A stretch of DNA of 64,000 bases from Mycolicibacterium sp. YH-1. GTDB taxonomy: Bacteria; Actinomycetota; Actinomycetes; Mycobacteriales; Mycobacteriaceae. A program made the position numbers and the translations under genes. The notes below the pieces were generated by a model. The model saw only the letters and a list, made by a program, of their open reading frames with translations, searched no databases and was not told the DNA's origin. The stretch is taken from assembly GCF_022557175.1 (NCBI RefSeq), contig NZ_CP092915.1, positions 3,968,001 to 4,032,000 on the forward strand. Direction: 5' to 3'. This document shows, piece by piece, positions 19,680 to 27,516 of this stretch; position 1 is the stretch's first letter, and every line of letters begins with the position of its first letter.

Positions 19680-20276
19680 TCAGCCGAGGTCGCCATCGAC
19701 ATAGTGCTGCAGATTCGGCGCGACCGCCGCAACAAGATCGTCGTCGCTCATCGACGCGATTGGTTCGATGGCCCACACATAGCGCATCATCGCCAGGCCC
19801 ATGATCTGCGACGAGATCAGCCCGCTGCGAACCAATCGGTCCCGTTCGTCCACACCGAGCTGCGAGACACCCATCAGGCCGGCCTCGACGATGCGACGCA
19901 GCTTCCCGCGCGTCGACTCGTCATGCGCCGCGGTCAGCAGAACCGCCCGCAGGACGGGCCCGATCTCCTCATCGGCCCAGGCACCCAACGTGAGCCGTAC
20001 CAGTGCCGCGCCCAACTCATCTTGCGGTGTCGACCAGGTCGCAGCGACGCTGTCGAGCCATCGCTGCGGTGGCTCGGTCGCGGCGTCGAGCAACGCTTCC
20101 TTCGAGCCGAAGTAGTGGTAGACGAGCGCGGGGTCAACGTCGGCGCCGCGCGCGATCGCCCGAATCGTCGTACCAGCCCAGCCATGGTGGGCAAACTCGC
20201 CGCGCGCCGCGGTGAGGATGCGCGCTGACAGCACACCGCGTTCGTCACGCGGACCGGGAGGCGGCCTCTTCGGCAT
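19680..20276 (-). CDS. TetR family regulator beside a broken hydrolase gene
   Basis: A 198-residue TetR protein. The N-terminal DNA-binding domain reads ARILTAARGEFAHHGWAG and IRAIARGADVDPALVYHYF; the C-terminal domain has the TetR_C pattern with LTAAHDESTRGKLRRI. I chose the ATG at 20276, which has AGGG eight bases upstream; a GTG two codons earlier is possible. It is divergent from a CocE-like gene fragment, with a clear palindrome between them. Since the likely target is truncated, this repressor may now control only itself, or other genes. Confidence 0.9.
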   Translation of the reverse strand: MPKRPPPGPRDERGVLSARILTAARGEFAHHGWAGTTIRAIARGADVDPALVYHYFGSKEALLDAATEPPQRWLDSVAATWSTPQDELGAALVRLTLGAWADEEIGPVLRAVLLTAAHDESTRGKLRRIVEAGLMGVSQLGVDERDRLVRSGLISSQIMGLAMMRYVWAIEPIASMSDDDLVAAVAPNLQHYVDGDLG

Positions 20277-20306
20277 GTGCACAACCCTAGCAGAGTTTCA
20301 CGTTGC

Positions 20307-20324
20307 GTTGAGACTAGTTTCAAC
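20307..20324. promoter_or_regulatory. Candidate TetR operator, GTTGAGACTAGTTTCAAC
   Basis: An 18-base inverted repeat centred on ACTAGT, with only one mismatched pair, lies in the 60-base gap between the divergent TetR gene and the CocE-like fragment. Symmetric sites of this size and position are typical TetR operators. Confidence 0.6.
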
Positions 20325-20338
20325 CTACCGTGAGACTC

Positions 20339-20590
20339 ATGTCGCGGAACACCCTGAACGGGCCTCAGACCACCGGCCGCGAATACCGCAATCTCAGCGC
20401 GCCGGAGCACGGCATTCGACACGACATCAACGTCGCGGTTCCCGTGCGTGACGGCGTCTCGCTCATGGCCGACGTCCACCGCCCAGACGCGAGCGGCCGC
20501 TTCCCCGCCCTGATCGCCGCCTCGCCCTACCCCCGCCAGATCCAGGACCTCGGCGCCCCGATGGGCTTCCTCGAGGCCGTCCTCCCCTGA
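20339..20590 (+). pseudogene. Truncated N-terminus of a CocE/NonD family hydrolase
   Basis: About 83 codons, including HDINVAVPVRDGVSLMADVHRP and FPALIAASPYPRQIQDLGAP, match the start of CocE/NonD (S15 peptidase-like) serine hydrolases, which normally exceed 500 residues. The frame ends at GFLEAVLP then TGA, just where the next conserved part of the family (the catalytic region) should start, and a strong hairpin follows immediately. Most of the gene has evidently been lost. The start could be the GTG at 20330. A functional peptide is unlikely. Confidence 0.7.
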
Positions 20591-20592
20591 CC

Positions 20593-20645
20593 GCGATTTC
20601 GGCGCGTTTTGGAGCGCTCAGCGAACGAAACCGCGCCGAAATCGC
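20593..20645. terminator. Perfect 14-bp inverted repeat at the end of pdxT
   Basis: GCGATTTCGGCGCG and its exact reverse complement are separated by about 25 bases, which themselves contain the palindrome GAGCGCTC. The repeat lies between the truncated CocE gene and the stop of pdxT, so it may end transcription from both sides. There is no run of T after the stem, as is common in mycobacteria. It could also be a dispersed palindromic element. Confidence 0.6.
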
Positions 20646-21229
20646 TAGAGGGAGGCGACGAACAGCTTGTGCACGCGGCGGTCACCGGTGACCTCGGGAT
20701 GGAACGCCGTCGCAATCACGCGACCCTGACGCACCGCCACCGGGTGTCCGGCCGCGCTGGCCAGCACCTGCACATCGGGTCCGACGCGCTCGACCCACGG
20801 CGCCCGGATGAACACGGCGTGCACCGTATCGTCCAGACCCTCGAACTCGACATCCTGCTCGAATGAGTCGATCTGACGCCCGAAGGCGTTGCGCCGCACC
20901 GTCATATCGATGCCTGCCAGCGGAAGCGCCTCACGGCCAGGCACGCCCGCGTCGTTGATCTCGGTGGCCAGCAGGATCATTCCGGCGCACGATCCGTAAG
21001 CCGGCATGCCGTCCGCCAGCCGGCTGCGCAACGGCTCGAGCAGATTCAGCTCTCGCAGCAGGTGACTCATCGTCGTGGACTCACCACCGGGGATGACCAG
21101 CGCGTCGACGGCCTCCAGCTCGGCCAGCCGCCGCACGGTCGACGCCTCGGCGCCGGCCTCCCGCAGCGCGGCCAGATGCTCTCGGGTATCGCCTTGCAGC
21201 GCAAGGACACCGACGTGTGGGCTACTCAC
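20645..21229 (-). CDS. pdxT: Pyridoxal 5'-phosphate synthase glutaminase subunit PdxT
   Basis: Class I glutaminase that releases ammonia from glutamine for PdxS. The 194-residue protein has [12 protein letters not shown] at the N-terminus, the oxyanion region PGGESTTM, the nucleophile cysteine in YGSCAGMI, and the catalytic histidine and glutamate in [13 protein letters not shown]. Its ATG region overlaps the stop of the upstream thioesterase gene by four bases. The pdxS gene lies one gene further upstream, as in other mycobacteria where tesB2 is inserted between the two subunits. Confidence 0.96.
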   Translation of the reverse strand: MSSPHVGVLALQGDTREHLAALREAGAEASTVRRLAELEAVDALVIPGGESTTMSHLLRELNLLEPLRSRLADGMPAYGSCAGMILLATEINDAGVPGREALPLAGIDMTVRRNAFGRQIDSFEQDVEFEGLDDTVHAVFIRAPWVERVGPDVQVLASAAGHPVAVRQGRVIATAFHPEVTGDRRVHKLFVASL

Positions 21230-22071
21230 GTGCGCGGAGGCGTGAAGCCACGCTCATATCGGGTCAACCCCTCCTGCATGACGGCCGCGACCATCTCGCC
21301 GTACTGGTTGAACAGCTTGCCCTGCGTCAGGGCCCGGCCGCCGCAGGCCGACGGCGACGACTGGTCGTATAGCAGCCACTCGTCGGCACGGAACGGCCGC
21401 ATGAACCACATGGCGTGATCGAGCGAGGCGATCATCATGTGCTTGCGCTCGTCGGGATGGTTGACCTGGGCCGAACCCAGCAGCGTCAGATCGCTCATGT
21501 AGGCCAGCGCACAGATGTGCAGCACCGGGTCGTCGGGCAGCGGATCGCTATGCCGGAACCACACCTGCTGCTGGCTGGCCTTGCCCGGCAGCAGTGCGAC
21601 CTGATCACGCGGCACGATGCGGACATCCCACTCGGCGAACTGTGCGAACCCGGCGTCGTCGAACGCACCGCCCGACCGGAAGCCGGGCAGGTCGTCCGGC
21701 GGCGGTGCGGCCGGCATGGCGTCCTGGTGCTCGATACCGCTTTGGTCCGACTGGAACGACGCCGACATCGAGAAGATGGTCTTACCGTGCTGGATGGCGT
21801 TGACCCGCCTGGTGCAGAACGATCCGCCGTCACGCAGCCGCTCGACGGTGTACACCGCAGGCGCCTTGGCGTCGCCGGGCCGCAGGAAGTAGCCATGCAG
21901 CGAGTGCACCTGGAACGTCGGGTCCACGGTGCGCACCGCCGACACCAGAGACTGGCCCGCTACATGCCCACCGAAGGTGCGCTGCAGAAAGCCAGACTCC
22001 GGGCTGAAGACACCACCGCGATAGATGTCGACCTCGAGTTGCTCGAGATCGAGTATCTCCTCGATTGCCAC
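21226..22071 (-). CDS. tesB: Acyl-CoA thioesterase II
   Basis: Double-hotdog thioesterase that hydrolyses acyl-CoA to fatty acid and CoA. The 281-residue protein has the TesB pattern: [17 protein letters not shown] and [12 protein letters not shown] in the first hotdog, [22 protein letters not shown], then YMSDLTLLG and [21 protein letters not shown] with the catalytic Asp/Thr/Gln-type residues in the second. It sits between pdxS and pdxT, nine bases after pdxS and overlapping pdxT, which matches the tesB2 locus of M. tuberculosis. A direct link with vitamin B6 synthesis is not known. Confidence 0.94.
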   Translation of the reverse strand: MAIEEILDLEQLEVDIYRGGVFSPESGFLQRTFGGHVAGQSLVSAVRTVDPTFQVHSLHGYFLRPGDAKAPAVYTVERLRDGGSFCTRRVNAIQHGKTIFSMSASFQSDQSGIEHQDAMPAAPPPDDLPGFRSGGAFDDAGFAQFAEWDVRIVPRDQVALLPGKASQQQVWFRHSDPLPDDPVLHICALAYMSDLTLLGSAQVNHPDERKHMMIASLDHAMWFMRPFRADEWLLYDQSSPSACGGRALTQGKLFNQYGEMVAAVMQEGLTRYERGFTPPRT

Positions 22072-22079
22072 CGTGGCGG

Positions 22080-23000
22080 CTACCAGCCGCGTTCGGCGAG
22101 CCGATGCGGCTGCGCGATGTCCTCGACGTTGATGCCGACCATGGCCTCACCCAGCCCGCGCGACACCTTGGCCAGGACGTCGGCGTCGTCGTAGAAGGTG
22201 GTGGCCTTCACGATTGCCGCGGCCCGCGCGGCGGGGTCACCGGACTTGAAGATGCCCGAGCCGACGAAGACACCCTCTGCGCCGAGCTGCATCATCATCG
22301 CGGCATCGGCCGGGGTGGCGATGCCGCCGGCGGTGAACATCGTGACGGGCAGCTTGCCGGCGCGAGCCACCTCGACCACCAGGTCATAGGGAGCCTGCAG
22401 TTCCTTTGCGGCGACGAACAACTCGTCCTCCGACAGGGAGCTGAGCCTGCGGATCTCGCCGAGGATCGTGCGCATGTGGGTGGTCGCGTTGGAGACGTCG
22501 CCGGTGCCGGCCTCACCCTTGGAGCGGATCATCGCCGCCCCCTCGGTGATGCGGCGCAGCGCCTCGCCCAGGTTGGTCGCGCCACACACGAAGGGAACCG
22601 TGAACTTCCACTTGTCGATGTGGTTGGCGTAGTCGGCCGGGGTGAGCACCTCGGACTCGTCGACGTAGTCCACGCCGAGGCTCTGCAGGATCTGCGCCTC
22701 CACGAAGTGACCGATGCGGGCCTTGGCCATCACAGGGATGGTGACCGCGGCGATGATGCCCTCGATCATGTCCGGATCGCTCATCCGCGATACGCCACCC
22801 TGGGCTCGAATATCGGCGGGCACGCGCTCGAGCGCCATGACGGCGACGGCGCCTGCGGCCTCTGCGATGCGAGCCTGCTCCGGGGTGACGACGTCCATGA
22901 TGACGCCGCCCTTGAGCATTTCGGCCATACCGCGCTTCACGCGGGCGGTGCCGGTCTGGCCGGCATTGACCGACCCGTTGGTACCAGGTGCGGTATTCAC
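22080..23000 (-). CDS. pdxS: Pyridoxal 5'-phosphate synthase lyase subunit PdxS
   Basis: Synthesises pyridoxal 5'-phosphate from ribose 5-phosphate, glyceraldehyde 3-phosphate and ammonia supplied by PdxT. The protein (about 306 residues) has the highly conserved [21 protein letters not shown], with an active-site lysine, [25 protein letters not shown] and the phosphate-binding [16 protein letters not shown]. The GTG at 23000 is preceded by GGAGGAG; a TTG five codons earlier is part of that binding site and not a start. A small palindrome (ACTGATTCAGT) lies upstream. It begins the pdxS-tesB-pdxT operon. Confidence 0.97.
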   Translation of the reverse strand: MNTAPGTNGSVNAGQTGTARVKRGMAEMLKGGVIMDVVTPEQARIAEAAGAVAVMALERVPADIRAQGGVSRMSDPDMIEGIIAAVTIPVMAKARIGHFVEAQILQSLGVDYVDESEVLTPADYANHIDKWKFTVPFVCGATNLGEALRRITEGAAMIRSKGEAGTGDVSNATTHMRTILGEIRRLSSLSEDELFVAAKELQAPYDLVVEVARAGKLPVTMFTAGGIATPADAAMMMQLGAEGVFVGSGIFKSGDPAARAAAIVKATTFYDDADVLAKVSRGLGEAMVGINVEDIAQPHRLAERGW

Positions 23001-23021
23001 TGCTATCTCCTCCAATTAAGT

Positions 23022-23032
23022 ACTGATTCAGT
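23022..23032. promoter_or_regulatory. Small palindrome ACTGATTCAGT upstream of pdxS
   Basis: A perfect 5-base inverted repeat with one central base lies about 20 bases before the pdxS start codon, in the 77-base gap after the nudix gene. It could be an operator for pdxS, but short palindromes also occur by chance. Confidence 0.3.
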
Positions 23033-23077
23033 CTAGTGGCCAGCACAAATCGAATCGATCCGCAGAGCATCACGGGC

Positions 23078-24109
23078 TCAGCGGATCGACTGAAGCTCAC
23101 CCCCGCGGGCCGGTCGCGCCGCGCTCACCAACGCATTGGCCTCGGATAATCGGTCGCCGAGCTGCACCGGATAGACCATCTCTCCCCGGGCCACCAACTC
23201 GCGGATGTCAGCAGCGTCACACCACCGGTGCCCGTGGATGTACCGGCGCTCGAGCGCGGTGCGGCCGCCTGACGCCGGCTCGAAACGGGTCGTGCGGTGC
23301 AGGAAGAACATCTCCTCGCTGCGAATCACCGCGCCATTGAAGTCGATCACCGCATCGCGCCGCCACACCGGGCCGATCAGGTCCTCGGCAGCCACCACGA
23401 GCCCGGTCTCCTCGCGGAGTTCGCGCGCCGCGGCGTCGGCGAGGCCCTCCCCGGGATCAACTTCGCCGCCGATGGTGAACCACCACCGCGGCGCGGGACT
23501 CGACTGCTTCGCCGGGTCGGATCCGCACAGCAACAACACGGCGCCGGTCTCGTCCAACAGAATCACTCGCGCCGACGTGCGACGACCGGCCTGCCCGACG
23601 ATGGTGCGCGTCCCACGTTCTGATATCTCGAAGTAGCTTGGCATCGCGGCGGTTCCACCGAGGTGCAGCCAGCGCACCAGAGGCCGCTCACGCAGCGCGA
23701 GAGTGTCGCGAACCGCGTCGTTGTGGAAGCGCCGTGCCAGCAGCACCCGGGCCTCCGCGTCGGCCAGTTCGGCCACCAGTGACACGGGCACCGATTCCGG
23801 ATCGACAAGCGTCAGCTCGTCCGACAGCTCGTTCTCAGCGGCTTCGCGGGCGGACCGCGGTGCGCGTTCGGCGGCGTCGGCCAGCGCCGTCAGACGGTGC
23901 CCCGGCGCGGTGCGCCCGTACGCGTCGGTGGCGACCGCACGGGCCACCACGGCGCGCCGCGCCAATGCCCCGTCGAGCGCCTGCCAGGACAGGTCGTATC
24001 GGACGTGTAGTCGATCGAGGCGGTTGGCGGTCTGGAAGGCCCACACGCCGCCGAGCAGCAGGACTGCGGCGACGAGCGCGAGGACTATCACCACGAGCCA
24101 GGTGGTCAC
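23078..24109 (-). CDS. Membrane-anchored LemA-like/Nudix fusion protein
   Basis: A 343-residue protein with one N-terminal membrane helix (about 4-25), a helical LemA-like region (to about 150, with RLDRLHVRYDLSWQALDGAL, AENELSDEL and ARRFHNDAVRDT), and a C-terminal Nudix hydrolase domain. The Nudix box GEVDPGEGLADAAARELREE is complete, so it should cleave a nucleoside diphosphate linked to another group. The substrate is unknown. It overlaps the pimA stop (GTGA), so it is translationally coupled to PIM synthesis; this position is conserved in M. tuberculosis (Rv2609c). Confidence 0.85.
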   Translation of the reverse strand: MTTWLVVIVLALVAAVLLLGGVWAFQTANRLDRLHVRYDLSWQALDGALARRAVVARAVATDAYGRTAPGHRLTALADAAERAPRSAREAAENELSDELTLVDPESVPVSLVAELADAEARVLLARRFHNDAVRDTLALRERPLVRWLHLGGTAAMPSYFEISERGTRTIVGQAGRRTSARVILLDETGAVLLLCGSDPAKQSSPAPRWWFTIGGEVDPGEGLADAAARELREETGLVVAAEDLIGPVWRRDAVIDFNGAVIRSEEMFFLHRTTRFEPASGGRTALERRYIHGHRWCDAADIRELVARGEMVYPVQLGDRLSEANALVSAARPARGGELQSIR

Positions 24110-25230
24110 GACGCCACCTGCACCTTCGCGCCCGCACCGGCCACCGTCTCGTACACCTGCATGATCTGCCGCGCCACCACCGACCAGTCGTAGCGGTGCA
24201 CCGCCTCGGCGGCCGCCGCCACGTAACGCGCCCGTGCCTCGTCATCGCTCAGCACCTCGATCAGCGCCGTGGACAGCGCCGCGGAGTCGTCGATTGGCAC
24301 CAACCGGCCCGCCCTGCCGTCCTCGAGGACCCGCCGGAACGCGTCGAGGTCGCTGGCCACCACCGCGGTTCCCGCTGCCATCGCCTCGACCAGCACAATG
24401 CCGAAGCTCTCGCCGCCGGTGTTCGGCGCGCAGTACACGTCGGCACTGCGCATCGCCGCAGCCTTCTCGGCGTCGTCGACCAGCCCGAGGAAGCGCAGGT
24501 GACCCGCCAGGTCGCCAGCCTCCTCGGCGAGTTCCTCCTCGTCGCCGCGGCCAACGACCAGCACCTCGACATCCGGAAACGCCTCAACCAGGCCGGGCAA
24601 CGCACCGATCAGGACTGCCATGCCCTTGCGGGGTTCGTCGAACCGGCCGAGGAACAGCACCGAGCGCCCCGGCCGGGGGTAACCGTCCAACTTGGGGCCC
24701 GAGGCGAAGGATGCGACGTCGACACCGTTGGGGATCTCGACGGCGTCGGACCCGAGCGCCTCCATCTGCCAGCGCCGGGCCAGGTCGGACACCGCGATAC
24801 GGCCGACGATCTTCTCGTGCCACGGCCGTAGAAAACCCTGGAAGACCGAGAGCGTGAACGATCTGGTGGTCGAGGTGTGGAACGTGGCGACGATGGGACC
24901 CTCGGCGATCATCAACGCCAGCATCGACAGGCTCGGCGCGTTCGGCTCGTGCAGGTGCAGGACATCGAAGTCACCCTCGATGAGCCACCGCTTGACCAAG
25001 CGGTGTGTCGCCGGCCCGAAGCGCAGGCGCGCCACCGATCCGTTGTAGGGAATGGGGACGGCCTTGCCACCCGAGACGACGTAGTCCGGCAGCGTCACGT
25101 GTTTCGATGACGGCGCGAGCACGCTGACGTCATGGCCGTAGCCGCGCATCACCTCGGCCAGTTGCAGTACATGCGCCTGAACTCCGCCCGGCACGTCGAA
25201 CGAGTAGGGGCAAACCATCCCGATCCGCAT
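24106..25230 (-). CDS. pimA: Phosphatidyl-myo-inositol mannosyltransferase PimA
   Basis: Adds the first mannose, from GDP-mannose, to the 2-position of phosphatidyl-myo-inositol on the inner face of the plasma membrane. This is the entry step to PIMs, lipomannan and lipoarabinomannan. The 374-residue GT4 (GT-B) enzyme has MVCPYSFDVPGGVQAHV, FHTSTTRSF, IPNGVD, LFLGRFDEPRKGM and the sugar-nucleotide motif ESFGIVLVEAMAAGTAVV. Its ATG overlaps the patA stop by one base (TGATG). It is part of the HIT-pgsA1-patA-pimA-nudix cluster. Confidence 0.96.
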   Translation of the reverse strand: MRIGMVCPYSFDVPGGVQAHVLQLAEVMRGYGHDVSVLAPSSKHVTLPDYVVSGGKAVPIPYNGSVARLRFGPATHRLVKRWLIEGDFDVLHLHEPNAPSLSMLALMIAEGPIVATFHTSTTRSFTLSVFQGFLRPWHEKIVGRIAVSDLARRWQMEALGSDAVEIPNGVDVASFASGPKLDGYPRPGRSVLFLGRFDEPRKGMAVLIGALPGLVEAFPDVEVLVVGRGDEEELAEEAGDLAGHLRFLGLVDDAEKAAAMRSADVYCAPNTGGESFGIVLVEAMAAGTAVVASDLDAFRRVLEDGRAGRLVPIDDSAALSTALIEVLSDDEARARYVAAAAEAVHRYDWSVVARQIMQVYETVAGAGAKVQVAS

Positions 25231-26231
25231 CAGGGCCCGCCTTCAGTCCCCGGTTCTCCCCCACGCACGGGAGGAGTCTGCGGCTCGCCCATGAGCCGGG
25301 ACCGGCGCTCCTCGGACAGATCGGCGATCCACTGGGGCTGCATCATGTGCCAGTCAGCGGGGTGCGCCGCGATATCCGCGGCGAACTGGTCGGCCAACGC
25401 CTGGGTGATCGCGCCGACGTCCCCCGACGACGTGTCCAGTGGCGCGTGGAACCGTATCGCGGTCACGTCGGGTTCGTACCAGGTGTGCACCGGAATGAGC
25501 GCCGCACCGGTCTCCAGAGCCAGCCGGGCCGGCCCCGCAGGCAGGCGCGTGGGCTCGCCGAAGAAATCCACCGGCACGCCCGACCGGGTCAGATCACGGT
25601 CGGACATCAGGCAGACCAGACCATTCGCGTGCAGACGCTCGGTCAGGATCTCGAACGGTGGCCGTTCTCCGCCCGTCAACGGCAGCACCTCGAAGCCCAG
25701 GCTCTCCCGGTAGTCCACGAACCTGTTGTACAGCGATTCGGGCTTGAGCCGCTCGGCGACGGTGGCGAACGGGCCGTACGTGTTGACGAACCAGACCCCG
25801 GCCATATCCCAGTTGCCGCTGTGCGGAAGCGCCATGACGGCACCCTTGCCCGCCTTCAACGCGGCGGCGACGTGCTCATCGCCCTGGACGGCCTCGTTCA
25901 GCCGCTGAGCCAGCACCTGGTGATCCATCGAGGGCAACCGGAAGGCCTCCCGCCAGTATCGGGCGTAGGAGGCCAGCGAAGCACGGATCAGACCCTCCGG
26001 CACCTCGGCGGCGGGGACGCCGAGCACTCGGGCCAGGTTCTTGCGGAGCTGCGCGGGTCCGCCGCCACGTGATGCGTACCAGGCGCCGGCCTCAAACGCG
26101 TTGCGGGCCGCGAACTCCGGCATCGCGCGCACCATCCGCCACCCGGCGGCGTAGCCGAGGTCGCTGAGTTGGCCGCCCAGTGGCAGGCGGATGCCGCGCA
26201 CACTCGGCAGTCCAGCGGAGGGCGTACTCAT
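25230..26231 (-). CDS. patA: PIM acyltransferase PatA
   Basis: Acylates the mannose of PIM1/PIM2, usually with palmitate, at the membrane. The 333-residue protein belongs to the lysophospholipid/lipid A acyltransferase-like family (LPLAT) and has the HxxxxD motif as ALPHSGNWDMAG (His137, Asp142), followed by VAERLKPESLYNRFVDYRE. I chose the ATG that overlaps the pgsA1 stop (ATGA); the longer open frame upstream is inside pgsA1. Together with pgsA1 and pimA this makes a compact operon for PIM synthesis. Confidence 0.95.
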   Translation of the reverse strand: MSTPSAGLPSVRGIRLPLGGQLSDLGYAAGWRMVRAMPEFAARNAFEAGAWYASRGGGPAQLRKNLARVLGVPAAEVPEGLIRASLASYARYWREAFRLPSMDHQVLAQRLNEAVQGDEHVAAALKAGKGAVMALPHSGNWDMAGVWFVNTYGPFATVAERLKPESLYNRFVDYRESLGFEVLPLTGGERPPFEILTERLHANGLVCLMSDRDLTRSGVPVDFFGEPTRLPAGPARLALETGAALIPVHTWYEPDVTAIRFHAPLDTSSGDVGAITQALADQFAADIAAHPADWHMMQPQWIADLSEERRSRLMGEPQTPPVRGGEPGTEGGP

Positions 26232-26905
26232 GACTCGCTCGCATCCTCGGCGTCGGCAGGCGGCGGGGCGCCGTCCCGCAGCGGTTCCATCGCGCCTGGG
26301 GAGGTCCGCACCGAGTGCAGTCGCTGACCGAGTGTGATGAGGCTTGCGGCGGCGAGCACCCACATGGCGACGTGGATCAGCCACGGCACGTGCAGGAACC
26401 ACACGCCCGACAGACCGGCACCGATCAGCACGATGAGCAGTCGCTCGGGGCGTTCGATCATCCCGCCGTCACCGCGCAGCCCGTTGGCCTCGGCGCGGGC
26501 CTTGATGTAGGAGATGACCTGTGACGTGACGAGACAGATCATCGTCGCGACCACCAGCTCGGTGCTGTGCGCGCCGAACGCCGCCCACCAGAGCAGACCG
26601 CAGAACACCGCGCCGTCGGCGATCCGGTCGCACGTCGCGTCCAGAACCCCGCCGAACCGCGTGCTGTAGCCGCGCTCGCGCGCCATCGCGCCGTCGAGCA
26701 TGTCCGCCAGGACGAAGAACGCGACCGCGAATGCGCCCCACCACAATTGGCCCATCGGGAACAACGTCAGCGCAGCGATCACGGTGCCCGCAGTGCCGAT
26801 GATGGTGATGCTGTCCGGGGTCAGCCCCGTGCGCAGCGCGGCCCTGGCGACGGGGCGGCTCAACTTCGCGTAGGCCGCACGGGTCAGCAGGTAGAAGTCG
26901 CTCAC
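26228..26905 (-). CDS. pgsA1: Phosphatidylinositol phosphate synthase (CDP-alcohol phosphatidyltransferase)
   Basis: Couples CDP-diacylglycerol with inositol 1-phosphate to make phosphatidylinositol phosphate, precursor of all mycobacterial PIMs. The 225-residue membrane enzyme has the full CDP-alcohol transferase signature across residues 68-93, with Asp68, Asp71, Asp89 and Asp93 (DMLDGAMAR and GGVLDATCD), and several membrane helices. The C-terminal 25 residues are polar. It overlaps the HIT gene upstream and patA downstream by four bases each. The position makes the inositol-specific function much more likely than phosphatidylglycerol phosphate synthesis. Confidence 0.95.
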   Translation of the reverse strand: MSDFYLLTRAAYAKLSRPVARAALRTGLTPDSITIIGTAGTVIAALTLFPMGQLWWGAFAVAFFVLADMLDGAMARERGYSTRFGGVLDATCDRIADGAVFCGLLWWAAFGAHSTELVVATMICLVTSQVISYIKARAEANGLRGDGGMIERPERLLIVLIGAGLSGVWFLHVPWLIHVAMWVLAAASLITLGQRLHSVRTSPGAMEPLRDGAPPPADAEDASES

Positions 26906-27516
26906 GGGTGGTTAGCCCACTCGGTCGCGAGGAGTTCACGGGTATCGCGGAGCAATTGCGGGATGACCTTGGCGCCGCCGATGACGGTGATGAAGTTGGC
27001 GTCACCGCCCCAGCGTGGCACCACGTGCATGTGCAGGTGCTCGGCCAGCGACCCGCCGGCCGAGGTGCCGAGGTTCAGTCCGACGTTGAAGCCGTGCGGC
27101 CGCGAGATGCTCTTCATAACGCGAATCGCCTTCTGCGTGAAGGCCATCAGTTCAGCGCTCTCGGGTTCGGTCAGGTCCTCGAGTTCGGCGACCCGGCGGT
27201 ACGGCACCACCATCAGGTGGCCCGGGTTGTACGGATAGAGGTTCAGTACCGCGTACACCAGTTCACCGCGGGCGACCACCAGGCCGTCCTCGTCCGACAT
27301 GGTGGGGATGTCGGAGAACGGTTCGGAGGACTTCGCCGAACCCGACTTGATCGCCCCGACGATGTAGGTCATCCGGTGTGGCGTCCAGAGCCGTTGCAGG
27401 TGGTCGACGTCGCCGACACCGCGATCGACCACCGTGGCCGCGTCGTCACCGGGTCTGTCGTCGCCTGGTCTGTCGTGCGCCGTCTGCTCTTCGCGCAAGC
27501 GCTCATCGCCACTCAC
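26902..27516 (-). CDS. HIT family Ap4A phosphorylase-like protein
   Basis: Histidine-triad nucleotide hydrolase or phosphorylase; the M. tuberculosis equivalent (Rv2613c) is a diadenosine tetraphosphate phosphorylase. The 204-residue protein has an Asp-rich N-terminal extension of about 40 residues, then [24 protein letters not shown] and the triad [13 protein letters not shown] (His160, His162, His164). It overlaps both thrS and pgsA1 by four bases. Ap4A is made as a side product of aminoacyl-tRNA synthetases, so coupling with thrS makes biological sense, although this is inference. Confidence 0.93.
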   Translation of the reverse strand: MSGDERLREEQTAHDRPGDDRPGDDAATVVDRGVGDVDHLQRLWTPHRMTYIVGAIKSGSAKSSEPFSDIPTMSDEDGLVVARGELVYAVLNLYPYNPGHLMVVPYRRVAELEDLTEPESAELMAFTQKAIRVMKSISRPHGFNVGLNLGTSAGGSLAEHLHMHVVPRWGGDANFITVIGGAKVIPQLLRDTRELLATEWANHP

